From Thermoleophilia bacterium (GTDB lineage: Bacteria > Actinomycetota > Thermoleophilia > Gaiellales > F1-60-MAGs149): a stretch of DNA of 35,776 bases. The translations under genes and the position numbers were made by a program. Positions 10,115 through 19,067 of this stretch are shown piece after piece. The notes under the pieces are model-generated. The model made no database searches. It was not told the origin of the DNA and was given only the letters and a program-made list of their open reading frames with translations. How positions within the stretch are numbered: the stretch's first letter is position 1; every line of letters starts with the position of its first letter. The DNA lies in the NCBI GenBank assembly GCA_009694475.1, contig SHUX01000010.1:1-35776 (forward strand). The letters are read 5' to 3'.

Positions 10115-10462
10115 TCAGGCGACGCTGCCGTCGAACGGCAGACTGGCCTGAACCCAGCCTTGGACGCCACCGACGAGGTTTACGCAGCCGTTGCGACCAG
10201 ACGCCGCGAAGGCATCCGCAGCCGCCTGCGAACGTCCGCCAGAGCGACAGATGAAGACCGTGCAGTCGGCGTCGGGGAGCTCCTTCCAGCGGTTCGGGAG
10301 CTCGCTCAGCGGTAGGTGCAGAGCACCAGCAATGCGTCCCGCGTCCCACTCCTGTTGCTCGCGCACGTCGACCATCAGCGCACCGTTCTGCGCGAGGTCG
10401 GCGACCTCAGTGGGCAGGGATTCTCGAACGTCGACAGTCACAGCGGGAACGGTAACGCGCAC
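10115..10462 (-). CDS. Rhodanese-like domain protein
   Basis: MVDVREQQEWDAGRIAGALHLP and CRSGGRS active-site loop; GTG start at 10462 just after the stop of the upstream gene. Confidence 0.88.
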   Translation of the reverse strand: MRVTVPAVTVDVRESLPTEVADLAQNGALMVDVREQQEWDAGRIAGALHLPLSELPNRWKELPDADCTVFICRSGGRSQAAADAFAASGRNGCVNLVGGVQGWVQASLPFDGSVA

Positions 10463-10463
10463 G

Positions 10464-11873
10464 CTACGTCGCTGGCGCAGGCGGTTGCGCCCGCGCGAAC
10501 GCAATCGCCTCAGACTCGTTCGTGAGCGTGCCGGCGGCCTGCTCCTCGGCGATCTGCGCGAGCAACACACCGATCATCGGCCCTGGCTCGCAGCCGAGTG
10601 CCGTAGCCAGCGTATCGCCGCGGATCAGCGGCGCCGGAACAGTCACGACTAGTGCCTGCACCATCTCAATCGCAAGCTGCTCGTGGCGGCGAATCCAGCG
10701 CTGACGGGCGCGGGTTCCGCGCGTCGACCAGCGGTCGGCCAGTGACACGACCACGCTCGCGATTGCCCACGGTTCGGTCGCAACGCGATAGCGATGCACG
10801 GCACGCGCATCGAGCTCGCCACCAGCAACCAGAAAGCCGAGCCGGAGGTGCTCGCGCACTAGCAGTGCCACACACTGCTGCATAGCCGAGCTGTAGCGCA
10901 GGCGTTCCAGAATCGCCCGAGCCAGGTCGGCGCCCTGCTGCGCGTGCCCAGGAAAGCCAATGTGGTCGTTCTCGAACTCTGTGCGGGTCAAGGGCTTGGC
11001 AATGTCGTGCAGCAACGCACCCCAGCGCACCGCGAGCGCCACATCACAGTCGGCATCGAGCGGCTCCGAGAGCACCGCTGCCACGGCTGGTGCTGCCGCA
11101 CCGAAGGCGAACTCGGGTTGCTCGATCAGATCGTTCGCCGCGTCGAGTACCTGAAGCGTATGGTCAAGCACATCAAGATGGTGGAAGCGATTCTGCTCGA
11201 CAGTAGCCAGCGCCTTGACCTCCGGCAGTACCACACCGAGGAGCCCCAGGTGATCAAGGAACCGGAGACCGTCGACGGGATCGCGCGATAGAAGAATGCG
11301 TTCGAGCTCTGCTCGTTGCCGCTCGCCCGCCGCCTCAGAGGCGTGTGTCGCATCTTGTCGAGCGAGCGCAGCCGTCTCGGGTGCCACGGCAAGGTCGAGC
11401 TCAATGGACAGCCTGACGAGGCGCAATAGGCGCAAGGGATCGTCGCGAAAAGACGACTCTGACACCACGCGTAGCACCCGCTGCTCAAGATCGTCTAGTG
11501 CTCCTGGGACAGCAACCGTTTCGCAATCAACGACGCGCACGGCGATCGCATTAATAGTCAGATCGCGCCGCAGCAGGTCAGCCGTGATGCCATCTGGAGC
11601 GCCGGTGATATCGACTTCGTGGTCTTCACCCACCACGCGCCAGGCGCCATGCCGCTCGGACAGCGGAAAAACGGGAGCACCGATTGCCTTTGCGTACGTT
11701 CGCGCCGTCTGCTCGGCATCGCCTGTCGTAACAAGATCCCAATCGGCCAGTGGACGATCGAGCAGCACATCGCGTACGGCACCGCCAACGAGCCAGAGGT
11801 CGCCGTCGCCCGCGAAGGCGGCCTGGAGCGGAACCAGCGCACGGGCCAGCCGCGGGTCGACCACGAACTTCAC
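10464..11873 (-). CDS. CCA tRNA nucleotidyltransferase / poly(A) polymerase family protein with HD domain
   Basis: LVGGAVRDVLLDRPLADWDLVT nucleotidyltransferase motif, RRDLTINAIA, HD motif LLHDIAKPL. Confidence 0.9.
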   Translation of the reverse strand: MKFVVDPRLARALVPLQAAFAGDGDLWLVGGAVRDVLLDRPLADWDLVTTGDAEQTARTYAKAIGAPVFPLSERHGAWRVVGEDHEVDITGAPDGITADLLRRDLTINAIAVRVVDCETVAVPGALDDLEQRVLRVVSESSFRDDPLRLLRLVRLSIELDLAVAPETAALARQDATHASEAAGERQRAELERILLSRDPVDGLRFLDHLGLLGVVLPEVKALATVEQNRFHHLDVLDHTLQVLDAANDLIEQPEFAFGAAAPAVAAVLSEPLDADCDVALAVRWGALLHDIAKPLTRTEFENDHIGFPGHAQQGADLARAILERLRYSSAMQQCVALLVREHLRLGFLVAGGELDARAVHRYRVATEPWAIASVVVSLADRWSTRGTRARQRWIRRHEQLAIEMVQALVVTVPAPLIRGDTLATALGCEPGPMIGVLLAQIAEEQAAGTLTNESEAIAFARAQPPAPAT

Positions 11874-12973
11874 GGCAACACCTCGCGGTCGCCGCGCTCG
11901 AGCGTGGCCCGCACACCGCAGATGATCTCGTACGGCACCGTGCCAACCTGGTGTGCAAGCTCTTCGGCCGAGACGACATCGTCGCCGTCGACACCGAGCA
12001 GCACCACCTCATCGCCTTCCTTCACGTCAAGATCCGCAGGCAGCACGACGGCAAGTTGGTCCATCGATACGGTCGCCGCAACGCTGCAGCGCTGGCCACG
12101 AATCAAGACCTCACCGACGCCCGAGAGTCGGCGCGGATAGCCATCGGCGTAGCCAATTGGCACCAGCGCGACGCGACACGATGCGTCTGCGATGAAACGG
12201 CGACCATACCCCGTCGAATCACCGGCTGCCAGCGTCCGCAGGCTGCGGACGGTGCTGGTCCAGCGCATAACAGGGAGCAGTCCGTAGTTCGAACCGGCAA
12301 CGCCGAGTGGGTCGATACCATAGACCGCCAGTCCCGGCCGCACCGCATCGAAGGCGAGTTCCGGATAGCGCAGCGTCGCAGCGGAGTTAGAGAGGTGCCG
12401 CGGACACGGTGGGAAAACCGCGGCAACGGCGCGAAAGGCTTCGGCCTGCTGATCGACGAAGGCCCGGTCGGGCTCGTCGGCGGTTGCAAGGTGGCTCATT
12501 AGGCCCGCCAAGCGCTCTGGTCGCGGTCCAGCCAAGATCTCCTCGCCGATCGCAAGCGCCTCGCCGGCCGTCAGCCCCCAGCGTCCCATGCCGGTATCGA
12601 CCTTGACGTGCACATCAACCTCGTGCCGATAGCGCAATCGATCCCAGCCTTCGAGTGTCGAAACCGTCACGGCACAGACGACCTCCGAGACGGCGTCCTC
12701 CTCCCCCACTGTCAACGGTGACAGCACGAGCAGCGGCACGATCGGCAGTTCGACACGCACAGCGCGCGCTTCATCGAGCGTCGCCGTGCAGAGTCTCGTC
12801 GCACCTGCCGCGATCGCTGCATGCGCAACATCACACGCACCGTGCCCATAGGCGTTCGCTTTGATGACCGCCCATACCTCAGCACCACCGGCGGCATCCA
12901 ACAGGCGCTGGATGTTGGCCGTGACAGCAGCCAAGTCGATCTCGACCAGGCTGCGATGACGGTGCGGCGCTAT
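11870..12973 (-). CDS. alr: Alanine racemase; provided ORF starts at TTG 12934, likely true start is ATA at 12973
   Basis: VIKANAYGHGA PLP-lysine motif; upstream in-frame residues SLVEIDLAAV match the conserved N-terminus; 4-bp overlap with the next gene. Confidence 0.9.
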   Translation of the reverse strand: MAPHRHRSLVEIDLAAVTANIQRLLDAAGGAEVWAVIKANAYGHGACDVAHAAIAAGATRLCTATLDEARAVRVELPIVPLLVLSPLTVGEEDAVSEVVCAVTVSTLEGWDRLRYRHEVDVHVKVDTGMGRWGLTAGEALAIGEEILAGPRPERLAGLMSHLATADEPDRAFVDQQAEAFRAVAAVFPPCPRHLSNSAATLRYPELAFDAVRPGLAVYGIDPLGVAGSNYGLLPVMRWTSTVRSLRTLAAGDSTGYGRRFIADASCRVALVPIGYADGYPRRLSGVGEVLIRGQRCSVAATVSMDQLAVVLPADLDVKEGDEVVLLGVDGDDVVSAEELAHQVGTVPYEIICGVRATLERGDREVLP

Positions 12974-13455
12974 GCGGCTCCCCCACCAAATTCGAAGCGA
13001 TTAAGCGCAGCCACGACGTGACCACGCGTCAGCATGCCGACGTAGGCGCCATGCTCGACAACCGGCAACTGCGAGACACCGTCTTTGGCCATCCGTTTGG
13101 CGGCTTCGTGCAAGGCCTCATCCGGCGATGCTGTTATCACATCGTTTGTCATTAGGTCGGAGACCGTGACGGCGAATGCCTTCTCGATGTGGCGTTCCCA
13201 CGAGCCGAGGCTCTGGATGTAGATCATCCAGTCGAGAAACGGTGCGACATACGGCACATGCTCATCAGCCTCGACCTCTTGAAACAGCATGTCCTGCGCC
13301 GTCACAACGCCCACGACCGCGTTGCCTGAGTCGACCACAGCAACACCGTCGAGGTGCTTCGTTGCCAGCAGGTAGACGAGATCCTTAATCGTCGTGTCGG
13401 GCGCGACGGTTGGTGTCGACGAGTCCATCAATTCGCGCACAGGGCGGTCGATCAC
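12970..13455 (-). CDS. Tandem CBS domain protein
   Basis: PVRELMDSSTPTVAPDTTIKDLVYLLATKHLDGVAVVDSGNAVVGVVTAQDML plus a second CBS repeat; GTG start at 13455 overlapping the nnr stop. Confidence 0.85.
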   Translation of the reverse strand: MIDRPVRELMDSSTPTVAPDTTIKDLVYLLATKHLDGVAVVDSGNAVVGVVTAQDMLFQEVEADEHVPYVAPFLDWMIYIQSLGSWERHIEKAFAVTVSDLMTNDVITASPDEALHEAAKRMAKDGVSQLPVVEHGAYVGMLTRGHVVAALNRFEFGGGAA

Positions 13456-14969
13456 AGAGTGCTCCCAGGTCGTCCGAGCACACGGAGGTGCTCGGTGAGG
13501 TCTCCCGCAATGATAGCCCCGCCTCTGCGGGTGGCCGTCGCGGTACGCGCGCTCTGCACGTGTGCAGCCGCTCCGGCAATCGCCGCGATCCACGAATCCG
13601 CTCCGCGCGCCAGGCAGGCACCGATGATGCCGGCAAGTACGTCACCCGAACCAGCCGTAGCCAATGCAGCCGAGTCGATCGCGCGAACACCCAAGCGACC
13701 CTCCGGCGACAAGACGAGCGTGTCACGCCCCTTCAAGAGTGCCACTGCGCCCGTCGCCTCGACGAGCGCATGGACAGCCTGAAGGCGGTGCTCCGCAATC
13801 CAGTCGACCTCGACCGCCAACAGCCGTGCTGCCTCACCGGCATGGGGCGTGATCACGGTCGGGGCTGTGCGTTGAAGCAGCATGGCGGGTTCACGGGCAA
13901 CCCACCAGAGTGCGTCAGCGTCAACAAGCAACGGTCGATCAAGTGCAAGCGTGGCACGCACGAGTTCGTCAGTTCCTGGCTCGCGTCCGAGCCCTGGCCC
14001 GAGCACGACGGCGCACGCCCGCTCTGCATATTCCGCAATCTGACGATCAAAGCGGGCCGAGGCCAGTGGTCGCACCATCGCCTCGCGGACACTCCCAGCA
14101 ACGGTGGCCTGGATGGCCTCGGGTACAAGCACAGTGACGACACCCGCACCAGCGCGCAAGGCGGCTTCTGCGACGAGCGCCGGCGCGCCAGACATACCAA
14201 TCGAACCACCGATTACGAGTACGGCACCGGCGTCGTATTTGGAACCACCGACGCCGCGGCTGGGCAACAGGTCGCGGCCATCAGCAATTGCAATGGCAAC
14301 TGGTGCAACCTCAACCCCGACCGGAACCCCAATCGGTACGACGACCACAGCACCCGCAAGTTCGCAACCGGGTGCGATCAACAGCCCAAGCTTCGAGGCA
14401 GCGAACGTGACGGTCACGTCCGCACGGATTGCAACGCCTGGCACTTCGCCTGTGGAGGCATCAACCCCACTCGGAATATCGAGGGCAACGACCGGATGCC
14501 CGGATGCGCAGATGGCGGCAATCGCCTCGGCAACGGCACCGGTCGGCGCACCCGCCGCTCCCGTCCCCAGCAGCGCATCGATGATCAGGTCTGCGCCAAC
14601 GAGATCGTCGCCGATCGTACCCTCAGACCGCTCGACCAGGGCAACTTCAGCCGCGATGGCTCCGGTCAGCATCGTTGCGGCGTCACCACTCGCAGGGCGC
14701 GCGCTGACGCGGATAATGCGCACGCTGCGATCGCCGTTCTGCAGCAATCGCGCTACCTCATAGCCGTCGCCGCCATTGTTGCCACTGCCGGCCACGACCA
14801 CGATCTGCCTTGCGTATGCAAAACGACCTCGCACCACTCGCGCCGTGGCTGCTGCCGCACTTCGCATCAGGCTCTCGCCCGAACCCCCAAGAAGCTCAAT
14901 CGCCTGCGCATCAATGGCCTGCGCACCAGCAGCGTCATACACCGGAAACTGAGTTTTCGACGCATCCAT
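13452..14969 (-). CDS. nnr: Bifunctional NAD(P)H-hydrate epimerase / ADP-dependent NAD(P)H-hydrate dehydratase
   Basis: VVVAGSGNNGGDGYEVARLL (epimerase) and ITPHAGEAARLL, ATAGSGDVLAGIIGACLARG (dehydratase); ATG (MDASKTQFPVYDAAGAQ) at 14969 preferred. Confidence 0.9.
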   Translation of the reverse strand: MDASKTQFPVYDAAGAQAIDAQAIELLGGSGESLMRSAAAATARVVRGRFAYARQIVVVAGSGNNGGDGYEVARLLQNGDRSVRIIRVSARPASGDAATMLTGAIAAEVALVERSEGTIGDDLVGADLIIDALLGTGAAGAPTGAVAEAIAAICASGHPVVALDIPSGVDASTGEVPGVAIRADVTVTFAASKLGLLIAPGCELAGAVVVVPIGVPVGVEVAPVAIAIADGRDLLPSRGVGGSKYDAGAVLVIGGSIGMSGAPALVAEAALRAGAGVVTVLVPEAIQATVAGSVREAMVRPLASARFDRQIAEYAERACAVVLGPGLGREPGTDELVRATLALDRPLLVDADALWWVAREPAMLLQRTAPTVITPHAGEAARLLAVEVDWIAEHRLQAVHALVEATGAVALLKGRDTLVLSPEGRLGVRAIDSAALATAGSGDVLAGIIGACLARGADSWIAAIAGAAAHVQSARTATATRRGGAIIAGDLTEHLRVLGRPGSTL

Positions 14970-15047
14970 CAACCGCAGCCTATCGTCGCGCTTGAACAGC
15001 GGTCGTGGAGACCCCACACAATCAAGGCCGCCTCGTTCGATGACGCG

Positions 15048-15077
15048 GACATGACAAGTGCACACTTGTCATGTCCG
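15048..15077. promoter_or_regulatory. Perfect 14-bp inverted repeat GGACATGACAAGTG-CA-CACTTGTCATGTCC (operator or terminator)
   Basis: Read directly; lies in the 127-bp gap between the coxS stop and the nnr start. Confidence 0.6.
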
Positions 15078-15096
15078 GACACCGACTACCGACCAG

Positions 15097-15564
15097 TTAG
15101 ACGGAGGCTTTGGCTGCCTGCATCACGGCGCTAGCGATCTTCGCGTACCCAGTGCAACGGCAGAGATTGCCGCCAAGGGCCAGGCGAATCTCTTCCTCCG
15201 TTGGGTTCGCATTCTCGCGTAGAAGGGCGTGCGCCGAGACGAGCATGCCCGGTGTGCAGAAGCCACACTGGACACCACCCTGGTCGAGGAAGGCGGACTG
15301 CAGATTGCTCAGCGTCTCGCCATCGGCGAGCCCTTCGACCGTCGTCACCTCAGAGCCAACGGCCTGCAGTGCGAAATACGTGCAGGAGTTGACGGGACGC
15401 CCGTCGATCAGCACCATGCAGGCGCCGCACTCGCAGTCATCGCAGCCCTCTTTGGTGCCGGTCAAGCCGACGTCGTCGCGAATCGCGCGGACGAGCGTCG
15501 TGTCGCCGTCGAGTTCGACCGGATAGGCCATACCATTGATCGTCAGTGTTGCCGCGTGCTTCAT
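15097..15564 (-). CDS. coxS: [2Fe-2S]-binding small subunit of xanthine dehydrogenase/CO dehydrogenase family
   Basis: CDDCECGACMVLIDGRPVNSC, QCGFCTPGML and CRCTGYAKI motifs. Confidence 0.93.
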   Translation of the reverse strand: MKHAATLTINGMAYPVELDGDTTLVRAIRDDVGLTGTKEGCDDCECGACMVLIDGRPVNSCTYFALQAVGSEVTTVEGLADGETLSNLQSAFLDQGGVQCGFCTPGMLVSAHALLRENANPTEEEIRLALGGNLCRCTGYAKIASAVMQAAKASV

Positions 15565-16472
15565 CGTCCAGAACCCTTCATGAATACGGGAGTAGCCGGA
15601 ATCGGAAACTCCTCGCCGCGAGCGCGCTGTGCCGCGACGGCAACGGCACGCTTGGCGATCACACCAGCCATCGCACGACGATAGTCCTCGTTGGCACGGA
15701 GATCCGAAATCGGCTTAGCATCCGCGGAGGCCCCGGCAGCGACCGCCGCGAGCGCATCGTCGTTACCGTCACTGCCGACGATCGCGACCTCAGCACCCGG
15801 ACTACGAATGATCGTTGGTGCAAGCGCTGTTAAGGCGATCTTGGCGTCCGTCACGATGCCGTTGTCATCGAGGGTGACACACGCGCTGGCACCGACAATC
15901 GCAATCTCCATCGCCCGCCGATACTCCAGACGCACGTAGGCGCTACCGGTGTTGGCTGGCTGAGTCGGCACACTGACGGCAACACAAATCTCTCCGGGCC
16001 TAGCCGAGGTCGTTCCCGGCCCTGTCCACAACTCCTCAATCGCGACCTCACGATCGCCAGCCGCAGAACGCAGCGTGACGGAGGCACCCAAGACAATCAG
16101 GGGACCGCCCGTCTCCATCGCCGGCGAAGCGTTCATAACGTTGCCGCCGATCGTGCCGACGTTGCGCGTGGCGTGCGAACCGACCAAGGCCGAGGCGTCG
16201 GCCAGCGCCGTCCAGGTAGCACGGACTGCTGCATCGGCTGCAATTGTGGCGTGCGACGTTAAGGCACCAAGCGTCAATCCGTCGGCTGACTCGAGATGAT
16301 CGAGCGCAGCGATGCGATGAATCGCAATCACCGTGCCCGGCAGCGACTTGCCGTGCCGCGCCTGCACGATCAGGTCGGAACCACCCGCCACGACCCGCGC
16401 ATCGGAGCCGTCGCCGAGCAGCGCCAGCGCCTCATCGACCGTCGTCGCCGTATGAAATGCAACGTTCCCCAC
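15561..16472 (-). CDS. coxM: FAD-binding medium subunit of xanthine dehydrogenase/CO dehydrogenase family
   Basis: VVAGGSDLIVQARHGK and TIGGNVMNASPAMETGGPLIVLGA motifs; 4-bp overlap with coxS. Confidence 0.92.
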   Translation of the reverse strand: MGNVAFHTATTVDEALALLGDGSDARVVAGGSDLIVQARHGKSLPGTVIAIHRIAALDHLESADGLTLGALTSHATIAADAAVRATWTALADASALVGSHATRNVGTIGGNVMNASPAMETGGPLIVLGASVTLRSAAGDREVAIEELWTGPGTTSARPGEICVAVSVPTQPANTGSAYVRLEYRRAMEIAIVGASACVTLDDNGIVTDAKIALTALAPTIIRSPGAEVAIVGSDGNDDALAAVAAGASADAKPISDLRANEDYRRAMAGVIAKRAVAVAAQRARGEEFPIPATPVFMKGSGR

Positions 16473-16608
16473 GAGAACCTCCCCGAGCGCGCCGACTATC
16501 GTCGCGGTCTGCCGGAAAGCCTACGTGGAAACCCGGCGGAGTCAAAGCGGCAGCCATCTGACGCCTTCACAAACAGAGCACACGTGCAGGCCGAGGACTG
16601 GCTAGGCT

Positions 16609-18138
16609 GTGGCGGAGGAGGCCGCCCCGATGACCGATCACGAGCTTGAGAACCCGTTTGCCGCTGATGTTCCGGGCGTCGAGGTAAAACCAGCGTCCTA
16701 CGTCTTGTTCGGTGCCTCTGGTGACCTCGCAGCGAAGAAGCTGCTGCCAGCGGTCTACAACCTGTACGCCGAGGGTCGACTCCCAGAGCGCTTCCGCCTG
16801 CTCGGTGTCGGCAGCAGCATGCCGGAGCAAAACTTTCGCGACCACATGATCAACGTCGTCACGAAGTACTCACGCAGCGGCGTCGACGAGAAAGTCCTCA
16901 GCAGCCTGCTCGAGCGCGTCGATTACATCCAAGGCGACTTTACGAAACCCGCGCTGTTCAACAAGTTGAAGAAGAATCTGATCGCGGGCGACACGGCGCT
17001 CGGCGGTCCTACCCGCCGCCTCTTCTACCTCGCCGTCGCACCCCGTTTCTTCGGCCCGATCGGCGATTCGCTCCACAAAGTCGACCTTGCGCGTGGTGCC
17101 GAGCCTGAGGCTGTGCTGATGATCGAGAAGCCGTTCGGGCACGACCTCGAGTCGGCGATCGCGCTCAACAATGAGGTCACGGCCGCCTTCGACGAGTCGC
17201 ACATCCTGCGTCTCGATCACTACCTCGGCAAGGAGACCGTCCAGAACCTCTTGGTCTTCCGTTTTGCCAATGGCATCTTCGAGCCGCTTTGGAATCGCCG
17301 CTATATCGACCACGTACAGATCACGGCAGCCGAAGACCTCGGCATTGGTACCCGCGCCGGCTACTACGACCAGTCGGGTGCGATCCGCGACATCATCCAG
17401 AATCACGCCATGCAGCTCGTTGCGTTGACAGCGATGGAGCCGCCGGCGACCTTCGATGCCGATTCGATCCGTGACGAGAAGGAAAAGGCCCTCAAGTCGA
17501 TTCGCTGCGTCGGCTCGGCACGCGGTCAGTACACGGCTGGCGATGTCGACGGAGGCCACGTCTCCGGCTACCTCGAGGAGCCCGACGTGCCACCCTCGTC
17601 GACGACCGAGACATACGCTGCGCTCAAGCTCGAGGTCAACAACTGGCGCTGGGCTGGCACACCGTTTTATGTGCGTGCGGGCAAGCGCATGCCACGCCGC
17701 TCGACGGAAATCACGATCGCCTTCCGTCCCGTGCCGCACATGCCATTCTCGGATCCAAAGGTCGCTCGGAGTATCCGCCCGAACCTGCTGACGCTCTCGA
17801 TCCAGCCGAACGAGGGCGCCTCCCTACGCATCGAAGCAAAGACGCCAGGCCCTGAGACCCAGCTTCGTCCCGTGCGCATGGACTTTCTCTACGGCGAGAC
17901 GTTTACACGCGAAACTCCCGAGGCCTATGAGCGTCTGATTCTCGACGCGCTGCGTGGCGACGCAACCCTGTTTACGCGGGCCGATGAGGTCGAACAGGCC
18001 TGGCGCATCGTCGACCCAGTGATTGACGCGTGGAAGCAGAACGAGGTTCCCCTCGAGCCGTATGTTGCGGGCACACCTGGGCCAGGATCTGCGGAGGCGT
18101 TGATTCGAGCTGATGGTAGAAAGTGGCGGCGACTATGA
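16609..18138 (+). CDS. zwf: Glucose-6-phosphate 1-dehydrogenase (GTG 16609 or ATG 16630 start)
   Basis: GASGDLAAKKLLPAVYNL, IEKPFGHDL, RLDHYLGKETVQNLLVFRFAN. Confidence 0.96.
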   Translation: MAEEAAPMTDHELENPFAADVPGVEVKPASYVLFGASGDLAAKKLLPAVYNLYAEGRLPERFRLLGVGSSMPEQNFRDHMINVVTKYSRSGVDEKVLSSLLERVDYIQGDFTKPALFNKLKKNLIAGDTALGGPTRRLFYLAVAPRFFGPIGDSLHKVDLARGAEPEAVLMIEKPFGHDLESAIALNNEVTAAFDESHILRLDHYLGKETVQNLLVFRFANGIFEPLWNRRYIDHVQITAAEDLGIGTRAGYYDQSGAIRDIIQNHAMQLVALTAMEPPATFDADSIRDEKEKALKSIRCVGSARGQYTAGDVDGGHVSGYLEEPDVPPSSTTETYAALKLEVNNWRWAGTPFYVRAGKRMPRRSTEITIAFRPVPHMPFSDPKVARSIRPNLLTLSIQPNEGASLRIEAKTPGPETQLRPVRMDFLYGETFTRETPEAYERLILDALRGDATLFTRADEVEQAWRIVDPVIDAWKQNEVPLEPYVAGTPGPGSAEALIRADGRKWRRL

Positions 18139-19067
18139 CGTGGGTCGCCTCGACGATCAAGGAACTCGAAGCCGGGTTGCACTGGCAGGCCTCAGACACG
18201 TCGACCGACGTCGTTGCCGATTCTCTCAGTCGCCTGCTGCGCGAGGCCGACCACCTCGGTGGCGACCACGTGTCGCTGCGAACGATGAACTTGATCGTGG
18301 CTCCAGATCCTCAGCAGTCGAAAGTGCACCGCATCGGCACGATGGAGACAGCACTCAACCCAGCCCGCATGATCCGCCTGATTGAACACAAGGAAGATCG
18401 ACTCGACGCCGAGGTACGAGTGCGCCTGATCGAGGTCGGTGAAGCCGGCATGCACGTACTCGTCGAGGACATCAACATCCACGCCAACGCGAGCCGCCTT
18501 GCCCACTCCCGCTCGCTGGTGGCTCCGCTGCTCGCTCGCGGGCTGCCAACGGTGGCCTGGCTGCCCGGCTACGACCATGGCGACGTCGAATTGTCGCTGT
18601 CCGAGACCGCGCACGTCACCGTCTTCGATAGTGACCGCGACCCCGATCCTGCCCGCGCGATCGCCTTCGCCCACGAGGTTGCACTCAAGCACCCGTCACG
18701 CGATCTCGCCTGGCTGCGCACGCTCGAGTGGCGGCGGCGGATCAGTGGCGGCTTTCAATCCGATCAAGCGCAAGGGACACTCGCCTTTGCCCCTTCGGGT
18801 GATGTCGTCGGCAACGTGCACGCTGCCTCGGCCATGCTGCTCGCCGCCTGGATTGCCGTGCGCGCCGACATCAACGTGACACTCCGCCCCGGCACCAGCA
18901 ATGCACCTGTGGAGGGCGTCTCGGTTGCTGGCATCACGATCTCGCCTGGGAGCGGCGAATCCTGTAGCCCCGGGTACCTGCATGAGGCCCTCGACACGGT
19001 CTATGCGGCACCACTCGGGTATGAGGATGCACTGCAGGCACTGGACCGGGTGGTCATCGTCGCATGA
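18123..19067 (+). CDS. opcA: Glucose-6-phosphate dehydrogenase assembly protein OpcA
   Basis: Immediately follows zwf with overlap; sequence (SLRTMNLIVAPDPQ, VAWLPGYDHGDVELSLSETA) and size typical of OpcA. Confidence 0.85.
   Translation: MAATMTWVASTIKELEAGLHWQASDTSTDVVADSLSRLLREADHLGGDHVSLRTMNLIVAPDPQQSKVHRIGTMETALNPARMIRLIEHKEDRLDAEVRVRLIEVGEAGMHVLVEDINIHANASRLAHSRSLVAPLLARGLPTVAWLPGYDHGDVELSLSETAHVTVFDSDRDPDPARAIAFAHEVALKHPSRDLAWLRTLEWRRRISGGFQSDQAQGTLAFAPSGDVVGNVHAASAMLLAAWIAVRADINVTLRPGTSNAPVEGVSVAGITISPGSGESCSPGYLHEALDTVYAAPLGYEDALQALDRVVIVA

Noticed and set aside
13410-15134. 574-aa plus-strand ORF opposite nnr
   Set aside because: Length is striking but composition is typical of an antisense GC-rich frame; nnr is strongly supported
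16870-17739. 289-aa minus-strand ORF opposite zwf
   Set aside because: Antisense shadow of a highly conserved zwf
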